Part shown: positions 36,305 to 44,897 of the stretch, piece after piece
Position numbering within the stretch: the stretch's first letter is position 1
Layout of the letters: every line of letters begins with the position of its first letter
NCBI RefSeq assembly: GCF_001258055.1
Contig: NZ_CVRM01000031.1
Span: 1 to 64,000, forward strand
Length of the DNA stretch: 64,000 nt
Direction: 5' to 3'
Source: Phaeobacter italicus
GTDB lineage: Bacteria; Pseudomonadota; Alphaproteobacteria; Rhodobacterales; Rhodobacteraceae
Made by a program: the position numbers and the translations under genes
The notes under the pieces: model-generated
What the model was told of the DNA's origin: nothing
Database searches by the model: none
The model's input: only the letters and a program-made list of their open reading frames with translations

Positions 36305-37969
36305 ATGACAGATCATTTGAAGATACGTCAATTCGGCGCATTCGGCGTCTTTCTCCCGAACGGAGAAAGTGTCCTCCTCGGCTCGAAGCATCAGGCTTTG
36401 CTGGCCTTGTTGTCGACAGCTGAAGGCGGAGTGAGAACACGCGCCTTCCTTGAGCGCACACTTTGGAGCCTTGCCCAGCCGGAACAGGCCAAGGCAAGCC
36501 TTCGCACGGCGCTGTCTACTCTTCGGCGACACCTCGGCCCTGACGTTTCGAAGGCCCTTTCTGCCAACAGGGAGCGGGTTGTGCTGGATCTCGAGCAGGT
36601 CGAGATTGAGGCCGATCCTGCAAAAGGCGAGTTCATGGAAGGCTTTGAACTCCCTCATGAATCGACCTTTGCGGTCTGGCTTGAACAGCAGCGCAATGAA
36701 CTGTGTCGCGCAGATGCACGCAATCGCGCGGCAACCGGCATGCTGCATGACTACAGCCGCGCGGTGCTGGACAGCTTGCTGCCGCCAATTACGGTGTTGC
36801 CTTTCGTTCATCGCACACCGGGAGAGGCGAAATCGCCCCTTGGTGCGCTGATATCAGAAGAACTGGTGCGTCATCTGTCCCGCAGCCACGCGTTTTGCGT
36901 CACGTCCTATCTCGCGTCCCGCCAGTTCGATCCGCATCAGGTCCGCCCAAGTGATGTCTATTCCGTTGCTGGGGCCAACTATCTGGTTTCGGGCACTGTT
37001 ACGGTGACGGGTCAGCAATACAGATTGCAGGTGGACCTGCATGACACCGAACGGGAAAAGGTGATCTGGTCGCGTGAATACCGTGACGCGCTGTCGGGGT
37101 TGACCACCGGGAGCAGTCAGGCTTTGCGCGATGTGACAGCACAGATCGGCTGGACGGTGGTAGGCGAGGCAGTACGCCTTGTCGGGTTCCGCCCTCTGAT
37201 CAAACACGATAGCCACACGTTGCTGATGGCGGCGATCGCGCTGATGCAGGATATGCAGTTGCCGCAGTTCAATCAGGCACAGGAAATCCTATCGGTGCTG
37301 CTGGAGCGCGAGGCGCAGCATCCTGTTGCACTGACGTGGATGGCGATGTGGCACGTGATGCGTGTGCAAAAGGGGTTCTCTAAGGATCGACAGCTGGATG
37401 CGCATTTGGCCAACCAGATGGTGGCCGGCGCGCTGAGCCAGGACCCTTCCTTTTCGCTTGCCCTGACAGTTCGGGGGCTGATCTCCAGCCATCTGATGTT
37501 TCGCTTTGATCTGGCGCAGGATTCCTACGACTTGGCGCTGAAGGACAATCCGAACGAGGCGCTGGCTCTTTTGTTGAAGGGAACGACACACGCTTATCAG
37601 AATATGCCCAAGGAGGCGGTGCGTCTGACAGATGCAGCCCGTCGCCTGTCCCCCTTGGGGCCGCAGCGGTATTATTTCGACGCGATGTCGGCAACGGCAA
37701 ACCTGGGCGCGCGCGATTATGCGCGGGCGATTTCCCTGGCGGACCGTTCGCTGCAAGCTAATCCGACCTTTCCATCGACACTGCGCACAAAGGCGATTGC
37801 GCTTCACGAAACAGGGCATACCGACAAGGCGCGGGATGTGGTGCAAGCGCTGTTGGCAGTGCAGCCCGATTTCACAATCACGAGCTATCAGCGTGACTAT
37901 GCGGCCTCCAATGCCCCCTTTGGCAAAGAATGGAGCCGCGCGCTACGGGCTGCCGGGGTTCCTGCCTGA
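36305..37969 (+). CDS. Transcriptional regulator with winged helix, TolB-like and TPR domains
   Basis: This 554-aa protein begins with an OmpR/SARP-type winged-helix domain (about residues 5-95, LKIRQFGAFGVFLP and RTALSTLRRHLG). It continues with a linker, a TolB/FlgO-like domain (about 160-270, ITVLPFVH then ANYLVSGTVTVTGQQYRLQ), and TPR-like helical repeats (about 300-535). This layout is known in CadC/SARP-like regulators of Proteobacteria, but no membrane segment is obvious, so it is probably cytoplasmic. The target is unknown. The ribosome binding site is weak. It follows the MBL gene after 260 bp and has a good terminator at 38029-38068. Confidence 0.82.
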   Translation: MTDHLKIRQFGAFGVFLPNGESVLLGSKHQALLALLSTAEGGVRTRAFLERTLWSLAQPEQAKASLRTALSTLRRHLGPDVSKALSANRERVVLDLEQVEIEADPAKGEFMEGFELPHESTFAVWLEQQRNELCRADARNRAATGMLHDYSRAVLDSLLPPITVLPFVHRTPGEAKSPLGALISEELVRHLSRSHAFCVTSYLASRQFDPHQVRPSDVYSVAGANYLVSGTVTVTGQQYRLQVDLHDTEREKVIWSREYRDALSGLTTGSSQALRDVTAQIGWTVVGEAVRLVGFRPLIKHDSHTLLMAAIALMQDMQLPQFNQAQEILSVLLEREAQHPVALTWMAMWHVMRVQKGFSKDRQLDAHLANQMVAGALSQDPSFSLALTVRGLISSHLMFRFDLAQDSYDLALKDNPNEALALLLKGTTHAYQNMPKEAVRLTDAARRLSPLGPQRYYFDAMSATANLGARDYARAISLADRSLQANPTFPSTLRTKAIALHETGHTDKARDVVQALLAVQPDFTITSYQRDYAASNAPFGKEWSRALRAAGVPA

Positions 37970-38028
37970 TATCTGACAGCTGGTAGGCGGCTCGTTTTCC
38001 GGCGAACGTCCGGTTCGATCCAAAGATT

Positions 38029-38068
38029 GGCCGCACAGGGGTTGCCCCCTTGTGCGGCCTTCTGTTTC
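38029..38068 (+). terminator. Rho-independent terminator after the TPR regulator
   Basis: A strong stem formed by GGCCGCACA (38029-38037) and TGTGCGGCC (38051-38059), with further GGG/CCC pairing inside, is followed by TTCTGTTT. It separates the regulator from the quinone oxidoreductase gene. Confidence 0.85.
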
Positions 38069-38111
38069 CTGTGGTGAACCCACTGCCAATTCGATCACCC
38101 CGGAGATCTCT

Positions 38112-39104
38112 ATGAAAGCCGTCACGTACCGAAAGTTTGGTCCAGCCGAATCTGTCCTGTCTGTGGAAGAGCACGCAGACGTGCCCGCTGGTCCGGGCGA
38201 GGTGCGGGTGGATTTGCACTATTCTGGCGTGAACCCCTCAGATGTCAAAGCGCGGGCTGGCGCGCGGGCGGGCGTGAGCGAACTTCCTTATCCCGCAATT
38301 GTGCCACATAGCGACGGGTCCGGTGTGATTGTCGAGGTGGGGCAGGGGGTTGATCCGGCGCGACTTGGCCAGCGTGTCTGGATCTGGAACGGCCAGTGGC
38401 AACGCCCATTCGGTACAGCTGCGCAATCGATCACCTTGCCTGCGAAACAGGCTGTCTTGATGCCTGAAGGCCTGGATATGGCAGCAGGTGCCATATTGGG
38501 CATTCCCGGACTTACCGCAGCGCATACTGTATTTTCCGGAGGACCGGTTGCAGGTGAAACCGTTTTGGTACAGGGCGGGGCAGGAACGGTTGGGTATCTG
38601 GCGGTTCAGCTGGCCAAATGGGGCGGCGCACGTGTCATCGCGACCTGCTCACCCCAAGACAAATCTCATGTCCTTGCCGCTGGGGCGGATGCTGTTCTGG
38701 ATTACCAGGCGTGCGATCTTGCAGATCAGATCCTGGAGGCGAATGCCGGGCAGCCGGTCGAGCGCATCGTCGAGGTCGAATTTGGCAGAAACTGCCAGGT
38801 CGACACGGCCGTCGTCGCGCAAAATGGTCGGATCACGGCCTATGGGTCTGCCAAGGACATGACGCCGACCTTGCCGTTTTATCCGTTGATGTTCAAATCA
38901 GTGACGTTGGAAATGGCTTTGGTCTATCTTTTGCCAGACAAGATCCGTGAGGCCGCAATCACGCAACTCACCGCCGCGATCCAAGACGGTGCCATCGCTT
39001 TCCCGATCGCTGAGATCTTCGCGTTAGAGGACACCGCAAAGGCGCATCAGGCCGTGGAGCAGGGAAAGCGACGCGGGGCGATTCTGGTCAAGACCCAACC
39101 ATGA
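38112..39104 (+). CDS. NADPH:quinone oxidoreductase family protein
   Basis: This 330-aa medium-chain reductase/dehydrogenase lacks the catalytic and structural zinc Cys of alcohol dehydrogenases, as in zeta-crystallin-type quinone reductases. The N-terminal GroES-like domain has YSGVNPSDVKARAG, and the Rossmann segment is VQGGAGTVGYLAVQLAKWGG (about 148-168). It probably reduces quinones or related alpha,beta-unsaturated carbonyls with NADPH. The ATG at 38112 has GGAG seven bases upstream and gives the standard MKAVTYRKFG start. It stands alone between a terminator and tRNA-Gln. Confidence 0.88.
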   Translation: MKAVTYRKFGPAESVLSVEEHADVPAGPGEVRVDLHYSGVNPSDVKARAGARAGVSELPYPAIVPHSDGSGVIVEVGQGVDPARLGQRVWIWNGQWQRPFGTAAQSITLPAKQAVLMPEGLDMAAGAILGIPGLTAAHTVFSGGPVAGETVLVQGGAGTVGYLAVQLAKWGGARVIATCSPQDKSHVLAAGADAVLDYQACDLADQILEANAGQPVERIVEVEFGRNCQVDTAVVAQNGRITAYGSAKDMTPTLPFYPLMFKSVTLEMALVYLLPDKIREAAITQLTAAIQDGAIAFPIAEIFALEDTAKAHQAVEQGKRRGAILVKTQP

Positions 39105-39212
39105 CGCAGGATATGGCCTCTCTTCAGCACCTGTCAGATTAGCTGCAAGCTACGGAAATCAAAGGAATCATAGGGTAAGCCAACAAAACTGCATTTTTTT
39201 CCAAAAACCCTC

Positions 39213-39240
39213 TTGCACCCCCCCGGAACACGCTTTAGAC
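39213..39240 (+). promoter_or_regulatory. Putative promoter of tRNA-Gln
   Basis: TTGCAC (39213-39218), a 16-bp spacer and TTAGAC (39235-39240) lie 14 bp upstream of the tRNA, the expected position for a stable-RNA promoter. Confidence 0.55.
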
Positions 39241-39253
39241 AGCCGCTCACCGA

Positions 39254-39328
39254 TGGGGTGTAGCCAAGTGGTAAGGCAGCGGTTTTTGGTACCGTGTATC
39301 GTAGGTTCGAATCCTACCACCCCAGCCA
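39254..39328 (+). tRNA. tRNA-Gln (TTG)
   Basis: The sequence folds as a complete cloverleaf with acceptor TGGGGTG / CACCCCA, D arm GCCAAGTGGTAAGGC, anticodon loop TTTTGGT (anticodon TTG), T arm GTAGGTTCGAATCCTAC, discriminator G and an encoded CCA (39326-39328). It closely resembles bacterial tRNA-Gln. Confidence 0.97.
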
Positions 39329-39406
39329 TCGGCCTTTCAGAAAAATCTGGTGACCAGCCGCTCTTGAGCGTGATGCGTGGTTTGGCGCTTTTGCGATCTA
39401 TGCGGG

Positions 39407-40420
39407 TTAGTGGGTGTCGCGCAGGATGATTTCTGCGTGGAGCCGTGTGGTTTGTTCGCTTGCATTCGGATCTGCGAGACGGCGGTCAAGACTCGACAGG
39501 ACTGCATCTACCATATCGTCAATCGGATTGCGTAGCGTTGTCAGGCGCACGCCGGGCCAGCGCGCCATCTCGATGTCGTCAAAGCCCACAACCGACACAT
39601 CGGTGGGGATACATTTTCCTGCATCGCGCAGCGCACCCAGTGCGCCGATGGCCATGGCGTCATTTGCACAGAATATGCCGTCGAATTCAGCGTGCTCAAG
39701 AAGGCGCTCTGTCGCGAAATAGCCGCTCTCCGTGGTGTAATTGCCTGCATACTCGCCCACCAAGGTCAGCCCGTGGCGATCCAGTCCGTTGAGGAAGCCG
39801 CTGCGCCGCTCGCCGGTGGCGCCAAAATCACCTGGCCCGCCGACAAGCGCGATGCGGCTGCGGCCCCGTTCTGCCAACAGGTCTGCCGCCAGGGCAGCTG
39901 CGTCATGGTTGAGCAGGCAGATGTTGTCGACGCCTTTGGCCTCAATAATCCGCCCTGACGCGATAACCGGTATGTTCAGCTTGCTGCATAGCTCGACGAT
40001 TTCAGAGGCAATGCTGCCGCTGCGCAAAATCATGGCATCCAGGGGGTATCGCAGCACTTGGGTTACCGCTTCGCGGGCGGTGTCGCCGCCTCCGGCGATG
40101 ACGACGGGCCACTTGCCGACGGCATTCAGCCCGGCGATCAATGCGGCCGTGGCCTCCTTGTCATATTCGTTGCGCATCTCGCCTGCAAAGACCGCCACCA
40201 GATTCGAGCGCGCCCCCTGCAAGGTCGCCGCGAGGGCGTTTGGCTGGTAGCCCAATTCATGCGCTGCGAGCAGGATGCGTTCGCGTTTTTCCTGATCAAG
40301 GTAGGCGCCGGGCGTAAATGCACGAGACACGGCTGACCGAGAAACCCCAGCAATTTCAGCAACATCCGCCGCAGTTGCACGGGGTTTTCGCTTGGTGATA
40401 TCCGGGCTGGGTCGCTTCAT
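39407..40420 (-). CDS. LacI-family transcriptional regulator, probable ugp repressor
   Basis: This 337-aa regulator has an N-terminal LacI helix-turn-helix (TAADVAEIAGVSRSAVSRAF, about residues 14-35) and hinge (NALAATLQGARSNLVAVF), then a periplasmic-binding-protein-like effector and dimerisation domain. It is divergent from ugpBAEC, and a LacI-type palindrome lies in between, so it likely represses that operon until a phospho-sugar or glycerophosphate-type ligand binds; this is inference. The ATG at 40420 with AAGGGG eight bases upstream was preferred, as the longer frame has no match to LacI proteins. Confidence 0.88.
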   Translation of the reverse strand: MKRPSPDITKRKPRATAADVAEIAGVSRSAVSRAFTPGAYLDQEKRERILLAAHELGYQPNALAATLQGARSNLVAVFAGEMRNEYDKEATAALIAGLNAVGKWPVVIAGGGDTAREAVTQVLRYPLDAMILRSGSIASEIVELCSKLNIPVIASGRIIEAKGVDNICLLNHDAAALAADLLAERGRSRIALVGGPGDFGATGERRSGFLNGLDRHGLTLVGEYAGNYTTESGYFATERLLEHAEFDGIFCANDAMAIGALGALRDAGKCIPTDVSVVGFDDIEMARWPGVRLTTLRNPIDDMVDAVLSSLDRRLADPNASEQTTRLHAEIILRDTH

Positions 40421-40469
40421 CGGATGCCCCTTTCGGATTTGATGTTTTTTTTGTGAAACATCGAAACCC

Positions 40470-40500
40470 TTGACACAAACGTTACATACCGCCCCTATAT
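40470..40500 (+). promoter_or_regulatory. Putative promoter of the ugpBAEC operon
   Basis: TTGACA (40470-40475), a 19-bp spacer and CTATAT (40495-40500) lie about 190 bp upstream of ugpB. An AACGTT core sits in the spacer. Confidence 0.5.
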
Positions 40501-40546
40501 GAACACGTGTGCAGATCTGGTGCAACGGACTCGTTCCTGAAACAAA

Positions 40547-40561
40547 AGCGCTTCAAGCGCT
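40547..40561. promoter_or_regulatory. LacI-type operator candidate
   Basis: AGCGCTT-C-AAGCGCT is a perfect 15-bp odd palindrome downstream of the putative ugp promoter and next to a LacI gene. The AAGCGCTT core is typical of LacI-family sites with a central CG. Confidence 0.6.
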
Positions 40562-40687
40562 GCTGCAGCAGAACTCACTGGCCTAAGGGGAGGCCAATTC
40601 AAAATACCGCGGTGGACTGAACCGGTCGCCGTGGTTCAAATTGGAACCGTCTGCCCGCATCGGGTGACGGAGGACCGGAGACAGAAG

Positions 40688-41989
40688 ATGAAACGTATTG
40701 CGTTTACAACCGCTGCCACGCTGGCATTCGCTGCCAATGCTGCTTTTGCTGAAACAGAAATTACCTGGTGGCACGCCATGGGCGGCGCGCTGGGTGACAC
40801 CGTCAACCAGATCGCGTCCGACTTCAACGCAAGCCAGGATGAATACAAGATCACCCCGGTTTTCAAGGGCACCTATGAAGAGACCCTCACCGCTGGCATC
40901 GCGGCCTTCCGCGCAGGCGAGCAGCCCAATGTGATGCAGGTGTTCGATGCCGGTGCTGCAACCGTGATCGGTGCGAAGGGCGCAACCATTCCTGTTCAAG
41001 ATCTGCTGGCCGACAACGGCGTTGATTTTGACATCAACGACTACATTGCTGGTGTGCGCTATTTCTACGCCGACAGCGATGGCAAGATGATCGGTATGCC
41101 GTTCAACTCCTCCACGCCGATCATGTATTTCAATGTTCAGGCGCTGGAAAAAGCGGGCGTAAGCGCACCGAAAACCTGGGAAGAATTCCAGACAGTCACC
41201 GCTCCGGCTCTGAAAGAGGCAGGCTATACCGCCCTGTCCCAGTCGCACCTGCCGTGGATCTTTACCGAAAACTTCCACTCCCGCCACAACCTGCCGTTCG
41301 CAACCAACAACAACGGCTATGACGGCACCGACACTCAGATCCTGGTCAACAATGACGCGATCAAAGCGCATTTCAGCGCTGTCAAAGACTGGAAAGACAA
41401 CGGTTATTTCGAATGGTTCGGCACCGGTTGGGGCGACAACCAGACCCCCTTCGAAGAAGGCAAAGTTGCCATGTGGCTGGGGTCTTCCGGTTCTTTTGGG
41501 GGCCTGAGCAAGAAAGACCTGCCGTTTGATTTCTCCGCAACCATGCTGCCCTATTGGGAAGGTGTGACCAAAGAGCCGACCCAGACCTTCATCGGTGGTG
41601 CGTCTCTGTTTGCAATGGCTGGCCATGATGCAGAAGAAAACAAAGCAACTGCGGCGTTCTTCGACTTCCTGACCTCTGCCGAAGTTCAGTACTTCTGGCA
41701 CAAGGAAACCGGCTATGTGCCGATCACCGAAGCGGCCTATGAAATGGCAAAAGCAGATGGTCACTATGATCGTGCGCCTGCCGCTGAAGTTGGCATCCAG
41801 CAGCTGTCGCTGCCGGGCGGTGACAACACCAAAGGCTACCGCATGGGCTTTTATGTTCAGATCCGCGACGTGATGAACCGTGAGTACGGCCGCATCCTGA
41901 CCGGCGAGACCTCGGTTGAAGACGCGTTCAAGACCATCGAGGACGAAGCGAACAACCTGCTGGCACGCTTTGCCAAGACCCAAGGCTAA
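40688..41989 (+). CDS. ugpB: sn-glycerol-3-phosphate ABC transporter binding protein
   Basis: This 433-aa periplasmic protein has a Sec signal (cleavage near AFAET, residue 20) and clear UgpB sequence: TWWHAMGGALGDTVNQIASDFN, YEETLTAGIAAFRAGEQPN, PFNSSTPIMYFN and IGGASLFAM. UgpB binds sn-glycerol-3-phosphate and glycerophosphodiesters and delivers them to UgpAE. The ATG at 40688 has GGAG seven bases upstream; an upstream frame lacks the signal peptide. The strong hairpin after it probably lets the binding protein be made in excess over the membrane parts. Confidence 0.94.
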   Translation: MKRIAFTTAATLAFAANAAFAETEITWWHAMGGALGDTVNQIASDFNASQDEYKITPVFKGTYEETLTAGIAAFRAGEQPNVMQVFDAGAATVIGAKGATIPVQDLLADNGVDFDINDYIAGVRYFYADSDGKMIGMPFNSSTPIMYFNVQALEKAGVSAPKTWEEFQTVTAPALKEAGYTALSQSHLPWIFTENFHSRHNLPFATNNNGYDGTDTQILVNNDAIKAHFSAVKDWKDNGYFEWFGTGWGDNQTPFEEGKVAMWLGSSGSFGGLSKKDLPFDFSATMLPYWEGVTKEPTQTFIGGASLFAMAGHDAEENKATAAFFDFLTSAEVQYFWHKETGYVPITEAAYEMAKADGHYDRAPAAEVGIQQLSLPGGDNTKGYRMGFYVQIRDVMNREYGRILTGETSVEDAFKTIEDEANNLLARFAKTQG

Positions 41990-42012
41990 TTTCGCGGGGC
42001 TTTCCCCACTTT

Positions 42013-42041
42013 GTTACGGCCGCAGCCTCTGCGGCCGTAAC
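42013..42041. other. Strong intercistronic hairpin between ugpB and ugpA
   Basis: Perfect 13-bp stem GTTACGGCCGCAG / CTGCGGCCGTAAC with a CCT loop and no T-tract. Such hairpins after binding-protein genes usually stabilise upstream mRNA or cause partial termination. Confidence 0.75.
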
Positions 42042-42064
42042 GCATTCAAACTAAGAGGTTCACC

Positions 42065-42946
42065 GTGAAACGCGCCGGGTTCTCAACCAAGTGGATGCCG
42101 ATCATGCTGCTGATGCCGCAGCTCGTCATCATCGCTATTTTCTTCTACTGGCCTGCATGGCACGCAATTCAGTCATCGTTCTACCTGCAAGATCCGTTCG
42201 GGTTTGGCTCCACATTTGTGGGCCTGGAGAATTACACCGACCTGCTCGGCAATTCCGAGTATCGCCGGGTTGCGCTGTTTACGCTGGTGTTCACTGTGCT
42301 GGTGACCTTCTTCTCGCTGGCAATCGCGCTGTTGCTGGCGGTCAAGGCGGATAATGTTCTGCGCGGTGCCCGCACCTACCGGACGCTTTTGATGTGGGTC
42401 TATGCGGTTGCACCACCGGTCGCGGGGTTCATTGGTCTTATCATGTTCGACCAGAGCTGGGGGCCGTTGACACGCCTGGCTGGGTTCTTCGGCTGGGACT
42501 TTGTTCTGGGCGTGAACTTCAATGATACGGCGGCGGCCATGGTTCTGGTGTCCGTCTGGAAACAGATTCCGGTCAACTTCATCTTTTTCCTGTCCGGCCT
42601 GCAGTCCATTCCGCGTTCGGTGCGCGAAGCGGCGCTGATCGACAACGGGTCGGCCACGGGGCGGTTCTGGGATGTGACGTTCCCGCTGCTGGCGCCGACC
42701 GGCTTTTTCCTGCTGATCATCAATATCACATATGCGCTGTTCGACACCTTCGGCATCGTTGACACCCTGGTAAAGGGCGAGCCGGGTAACAACCCGATGA
42801 CCCTTGTCTACAAGGTTTATGTCGACGGTTTCCGCGGTAACGATCTGGGTGGTTCCTCGGCGCAGTCCGTGATCCTGATGGTCCTTGTTCTGGCGCTCAC
42901 GGTCTTTCAGTTCCGGCTGATCGATCGTCGGATTCACTATACCTGA
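42065..42946 (+). CDS. ugpA: sn-glycerol-3-phosphate ABC transporter permease
   Basis: This 293-aa inner membrane permease has six hydrophobic segments and the coupling (EAA-type) loop SVREAALIDNGSATGRFWDVTFPLL at about residues 190-214. It pairs with UgpE to form the membrane channel. The start is a GTG with AAGAGG upstream. It lies 75 bp after ugpB, beyond the hairpin, and 10 bp before ugpE. Confidence 0.93.
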   Translation: MKRAGFSTKWMPIMLLMPQLVIIAIFFYWPAWHAIQSSFYLQDPFGFGSTFVGLENYTDLLGNSEYRRVALFTLVFTVLVTFFSLAIALLLAVKADNVLRGARTYRTLLMWVYAVAPPVAGFIGLIMFDQSWGPLTRLAGFFGWDFVLGVNFNDTAAAMVLVSVWKQIPVNFIFFLSGLQSIPRSVREAALIDNGSATGRFWDVTFPLLAPTGFFLLIINITYALFDTFGIVDTLVKGEPGNNPMTLVYKVYVDGFRGNDLGGSSAQSVILMVLVLALTVFQFRLIDRRIHYT

Positions 42947-42956
42947 GGGGGCTGAC

Positions 42957-43838
42957 ATGGCAGACCAAACACACGTTCAAACGCCGCGCCGCTCCATCAA
43001 TTGGGGGGCGATTGGCGACCACACCGTTCTGATCCTCGGCTCGCTGTTCATGCTGGTGCCGCTGATCATGGTGGTTCTGACCACAACCGTGCCGGATGTG
43101 GACATCATCAAATACGGCCCGCAACTGAAGATCGGCGACCAGTTCGACGACAACTTTGAAAAGGCCATGTTTGAGGCCTCTGGCTTCTCCGGGGCCAATA
43201 CCGGCATGCGGATGCTGTTCAACTCCTTCGTGCTGGGCATCGGTTTTGCGCTGGGTAAAATTCTGATCGCCATGATGGCGGCCTATGCCATCGTCTATTT
43301 CCGCCTGCGTTTTGCAACGCTGGCGTTCTGGGTGATCTTCACCACGCTGCTTCTGCCGCTGGAGGTACGTATTCTGCCCTCTTACGAGGTGGTCCAGCAG
43401 CTGGGCATGCTCAACACCTATCAGGGTCTGATCATTCCGCTGATCGCCTCGGCAACAGCGACCTTCTTTTTCCGTCAGTTCTTCCGCTCTGTACCCGAAG
43501 AGCTGGTAGAAGCGGCGCGCATTGATGGGGCGGGGCCGGTGAAATTCTTCATCGATATCCTTGTGCCGCTGTCCAAAACCATGATCGCTGCGATGTTCAT
43601 CATCATGTTTGTCTTTGGTTGGAACCAGTATCTGTGGCCCACCATGATCACCACCGAAGAGGACATGTATACGCTGGTGCGTGGGATCAAGCAGATCACC
43701 CAGACCCTCGAAGGGACCAATGTGCCCGAATTCGGTCGCGCCAACCTTCTCGCGGTCATCGCCATCCTGCCCCCTGTGGCAGTCGTCATTTTCTTCCAAA
43801 GCTGGTTCGTCAAGGGCCTGACGGAATCCGATAAGTAA
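42957..43838 (+). CDS. ugpE: sn-glycerol-3-phosphate ABC transporter permease
   Basis: This 293-aa second permease has six membrane segments, a longer periplasmic loop after the first helix (about residues 40-85) and the coupling loop PEELVEAARIDGAGPVKFF near 180-198. It partners with UgpA. The ATG follows GAGGGG. The ugpC gene starts 12 bp downstream. Confidence 0.93.
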   Translation: MADQTHVQTPRRSINWGAIGDHTVLILGSLFMLVPLIMVVLTTTVPDVDIIKYGPQLKIGDQFDDNFEKAMFEASGFSGANTGMRMLFNSFVLGIGFALGKILIAMMAAYAIVYFRLRFATLAFWVIFTTLLLPLEVRILPSYEVVQQLGMLNTYQGLIIPLIASATATFFFRQFFRSVPEELVEAARIDGAGPVKFFIDILVPLSKTMIAAMFIIMFVFGWNQYLWPTMITTEEDMYTLVRGIKQITQTLEGTNVPEFGRANLLAVIAILPPVAVVIFFQSWFVKGLTESDK

Positions 43839-43850
43839 GGACTTCACACA

Positions 43851-44897
43851 ATGGCTCAGGTTACCCTGAATTCTGTACGCAAGGTCTACCCCAATGGGGT
43901 TGAGGCCGTTACTTCCTCCAGCTTCAAGATCGAGGACGGCGAATTCGTCGTCCTGGTCGGCCCGTCCGGCTGTGGCAAGTCCACACTGCTGCGCATGATC
44001 GCAGGTCTTGAGGATATCACCGAAGGCACGCTGGAAATCGGCGACCGGGTGGTGAACAACGTGGATCCGGCCGATCGCGATATCGCGATGGTGTTCCAGA
44101 ACTATGCGCTTTATCCGCATATGACGGTGCGCAAGAACATCGCCTATGGTCTGAAAAACCGCAAAACCCCTGCGGATGAGATCGAGCGCAAGGTGGCCGA
44201 GGCCGCCAAGATGCTGAACCTCGAAGAGTATCTGGAACGCAAGCCGTCTCAGTTGTCTGGTGGTCAACGTCAACGTGTCGCAATGGGACGTGCGATCGTG
44301 CGCGATCCGGCTTTGTTCCTGTTTGACGAACCGCTGTCGAACCTGGATGCAAAGCTGCGCAACCAGATGCGGATTGAGATCAAGGCCCTCCAGCGTCGTT
44401 TGGGGGTGACTTCGATCTACGTGACCCACGATCAGGTCGAAGCCATGACAATGGCGGATCGGATCATCGTTCTGAACGGTGGTCGCATTGAGCAGATCGG
44501 CACACCGTCCGAAATCTATCATAATCCAGCGTCTGTCTTTGTTGCGTCTTTCATGGGGGCTCCGCCGATGAACCTGATTGATGCCACCATCACTGGCGGT
44601 CAGGTCACATTGGCAGATGGTGTGGCCATGGGGGCGCTGCAGACCTCTGCGCAGGGCGCAGTCAAGCTGGGCATTCGTCCGGAAGACGTGCAGCTGGTCA
44701 GCGAGGGTGGTGTGTCCATCAACGTGGAACTGATCGAAGAACTGGGCGCGCATCGCCTGCTGCATGGTAAACTGGGCGGCCAGCCGTTCACGATCCATGT
44801 GCTGAAGGATATTCCGGTAGATCCGGGTGCGCATCAGATCTCTGTCGATCCGGCCGCGATCTGTCTGTTTGATGCAGCGTCGGGAATGCGTCTTTGA
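43851..44897 (+). CDS. ugpC: sn-glycerol-3-phosphate ABC transporter ATP-binding protein
   Basis: This 348-aa ATPase has Walker [10 protein letters not shown], signature [15 protein letters not shown], Walker [14 protein letters not shown] and switch [10 protein letters not shown], followed by the C-terminal TOBE-type regulatory domain (about 240-345) of the MalK/UgpC family. It powers import through UgpAE. Its stop overlaps the start of the next gene (TTGA). Confidence 0.94.
   Translation: MAQVTLNSVRKVYPNGVEAVTSSSFKIEDGEFVVLVGPSGCGKSTLLRMIAGLEDITEGTLEIGDRVVNNVDPADRDIAMVFQNYALYPHMTVRKNIAYGLKNRKTPADEIERKVAEAAKMLNLEEYLERKPSQLSGGQRQRVAMGRAIVRDPALFLFDEPLSNLDAKLRNQMRIEIKALQRRLGVTSIYVTHDQVEAMTMADRIIVLNGGRIEQIGTPSEIYHNPASVFVASFMGAPPMNLIDATITGGQVTLADGVAMGALQTSAQGAVKLGIRPEDVQLVSEGGVSINVELIEELGAHRLLHGKLGGQPFTIHVLKDIPVDPGAHQISVDPAAICLFDAASGMRL

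Noticed and set aside
40471-40486. TGTAA-N6-TGTCA on the minus strand, resembling a PhoB box before ugpB.
   Set aside because: One half-site is imperfect and the orientation is opposite to the gene; it overlaps the -35 and could equally be a LacI-type site. Too weak to call.
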